Position numbers and translations under genes: made by a program
Notes under the pieces: generated by a model
What the model was told of the DNA's origin: nothing
What the model saw: only the letters and a program-made list of their open reading frames with translations
The model's database searches: none
NCBI GenBank assembly: GCA_037893225.1
Contig: JAZGUH010000072.1
Location: 1 to 64,000, forward strand
DNA length: 64,000 bases
Direction of reading: 5' to 3'
DNA from: Hippasteria phrygiana
Lineage: Eukaryota > Echinodermata > Asteroidea > Valvatida > Goniasteridae
In this document: piece after piece, positions 63,037 to 64,000 of the stretch
Position numbering within the stretch: position 1 is the first letter of the stretch
Layout: each line of letters opens with the position of its first letter

Positions 63037-63729
63037 TTGGGGAGAAAATTCAAACCTCGCAATGTTTATTTTCTTTCCGGCCAACATCTGTGTGCATATT
63101 ACCTTCTATTTATTGCTCCATGCATGTCAAATTCCCTGGGGTATGACTTGCTTTACTCATTCATAATTGCATGAAATATCAACCAAATTCAGTAATTTTG
63201 ACATGTACGGATAGCTTAGATCTGGCGCTACATGTTACAATTATCGGCGGCTTCTTAGAGTTAATACTTGTGGAGAAAATTCAAACCTCGCAATGTTTAT
63301 TTTCTTTCCGGCCAACATCTGTGTGCATATTACCTTCTATTTATTGCTCCATGCCTGTCAAATTCCCTGGGGTATGACTTGCTTTACTCATTCATAATTG
63401 CATGAAATATCAACCAAATTCAGTAATTTTGACATGTACGGATAGCTTAGATCTGGCGCTACATGTTACAATTATCGGCGGCTTCTTAGAGTTAATACTT
63501 GTGGAGAAAATTCAAACCTCGCAATGTTTATTTTCTTTCCGGCCAACATCTGTGTGCATATTACCTTCTATTTATTGCTCCATGCCTGTCAAATTCCCTG
63601 GGGTATGACTTGCTTTACTCATTCATAATTGCATGAAATATCAACCAAATTCAGTAATTTTGACATGTACGGATAGCTTAGATCTGGCGCTACATGTTAC
63701 AATTATCGGCGGCTTCTTAGAGTTAATAC
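63037..63729 (+). repeat. Three recombinant monomers with C head and D tail
   Basis: Unit starts are 63037, 63268 and 63499, each 231 bp. Each has a C-type head, including the g deletion, followed by the tacgg, acaatt and taata tail that elsewhere follows D. The first also has phase-4 g and the catgcatg form at phase 88, so it has at least three parental segments. The second and third agree at every class-defining site and look like a fresh one-unit duplication. Confidence 0.9.
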
Positions 63730-64000
63730 TTGTGGAGAAAATTCAAACCTCGCAATGTTTATTTTCTTCCCGGCCACCATCTGTGTGCAGATTACCTTTT
63801 ATTTATTGCTCCATGCCTGTCAAATTGCCTGGGGTATGGACTTGCTTTACTCATTCATAATTGCATGAAATATCAACCAAATTCAGTAATTTTGACATGT
63901 ATGGATAGCTTAGATCTGGCGCTACATGTTGCAATTATCGGCGGCTTCTTAGAGTTAAAACTTGTGGAGAAAATTCAAACCTCGCAATGTTTATTTTCTT
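63730..64000 (+). repeat. Last complete monomer (Eg) and 39-bp stub
   Basis: Eg occupies 63730-63961. The stub 63962-64000 stops just before phase 40, so its class cannot be read. The array continues beyond the right edge. Confidence 0.93.

Larger units (their letters stand above)
1..64000. repeat. Satellite DNA array, 232-bp monomer, about 276 head-to-tail units
   Basis: The same unit repeats from the first base to the last, always in one orientation, with no interruption by unique or transposon-like sequence. Successive unit starts (TTG of the ttgtggag box) lie 232 bp apart, or 231 bp after a class-C unit; 230 and 233 also occur. I assigned every unit to a class and the summed lengths reproduce the observed coordinates exactly. 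Units differ at a small set of shared positions plus rare private changes, the pattern expected of concerted evolution by unequal exchange and gene conversion. Long pure arrays like this are typical of eukaryotic heterochromatin. A centromeric role is possible but not shown by the sequence. I do not recognise the family. Confidence 0.98.

Noticed and set aside
2..63860. Some 250 overlapping + strand ORFs of about 66-128 codons
   Set aside because: They recur at each unit with the same ends, overlap one another in shifted frames, and often begin at TTG. The 232-bp period changes frame each unit, and the 231-, 230- and 233-bp variants change it again. Shared differences are not biased to silent sites. 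They are by-products of the repeat, not genes.
1..64000. CRISPR array
   Set aside because: Units are 232 bp with no short direct repeats alternating with unique spacers; all of the sequence is repeat.
1..64000. Interspersed transposon, LTR or insertion sequence
   Set aside because: No terminal inverted repeats, long terminal repeats, target duplications or polymerase/transposase coding was found; every base belongs to a satellite unit.
1..64000. Possible assembly artefact made by repeated collapse or expansion of one read
   Set aside because: Not excluded, but private single-base differences between otherwise matching copies (25883, 27693, 44029 unit, 50290 unit, 55621 unit) argue that the copies are separate pieces of DNA. 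Copy number still needs read support.

Overview
The whole 64 kb window is one uninterrupted, head-to-tail satellite DNA array. I see no gene, RNA gene, mobile element or unique sequence in it. The repeat unit is 232 bp (231 bp in the commonest length variant). A hand parse gives one left-truncated unit (1-230), 275 complete units (231-63961) and a 39-bp stub (63962-64000). The length accounting closes exactly: 275 x 232 = 63800, the observed span is 63731, and the 69-bp deficit is explained by 62 class-C units short by 1, five of these short by 1 more, one class-B unit short by 1, six extra single-base losses at 695-960, and five units long by 1. One unit (231-462) is about 39% G+C by hand count. 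All units share one orientation. I take the TTG at 231 as phase 1, so phase = position - 230 in that unit.

A long, pure array of a unit this size with nested higher-order repeats points to eukaryotic heterochromatin (pericentromeric, centromeric or subtelomeric). I do not recognise the satellite family and cannot name the organism. Short ORFs recur on the + strand, but they are by-products of the repeat: 232 is 1 mod 3, so the frame shifts every unit.

Units fall into six head classes set by linked bases at phases 40, 48, 58, 61-62, 68-70, 84, 88 and 98. A = c,a,a,tg,gtc,a,a,c. B = c,c,g,ga,tct,a,c,c. C = t,a,g,ta,ttc,a,c,c with one g lost at phase 109-110. D = t,a,a,tg,gtc,g,a,c. E = B but ttt at 68-70. 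F = A but t at 40. Sub-variants: Dg and Cg (g at phase 4), Eg and Fg (g at phase 98), Et (t at phase 134), Es (E with t at 40 and a at 114), Cx (230 bp), Di (233 bp), Dy (two private changes), Q (Eg derivative).

Layout: 1-9496 holds four successive versions of a D Et F A C ... block (7 to 13 units). 9497-21318 is a mosaic of E/Cg/Es/Fg blocks with duplicated and recombined segments. 21319-27342 is a 13-unit higher-order repeat in two tandem copies (period 3012 bp), with further partial copies up to 39389. 39390-48666 is a younger higher-order repeat marked by Di: two starts 1624 bp apart, then three units of 11, 10 and 11 monomers. 49132-53070 repeats the class order of 27343-31281 unit for unit 21.8 kb away. 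54462-63036 is dominated by Dg-Eg alternation. 63037-63729 is a run of recombinant C-head/D-tail units.

The interest lies in the evolution of the array: unequal exchange, gene conversion, and lineage markers that let duplication events be ordered. I found no hidden coding or defence-type system.
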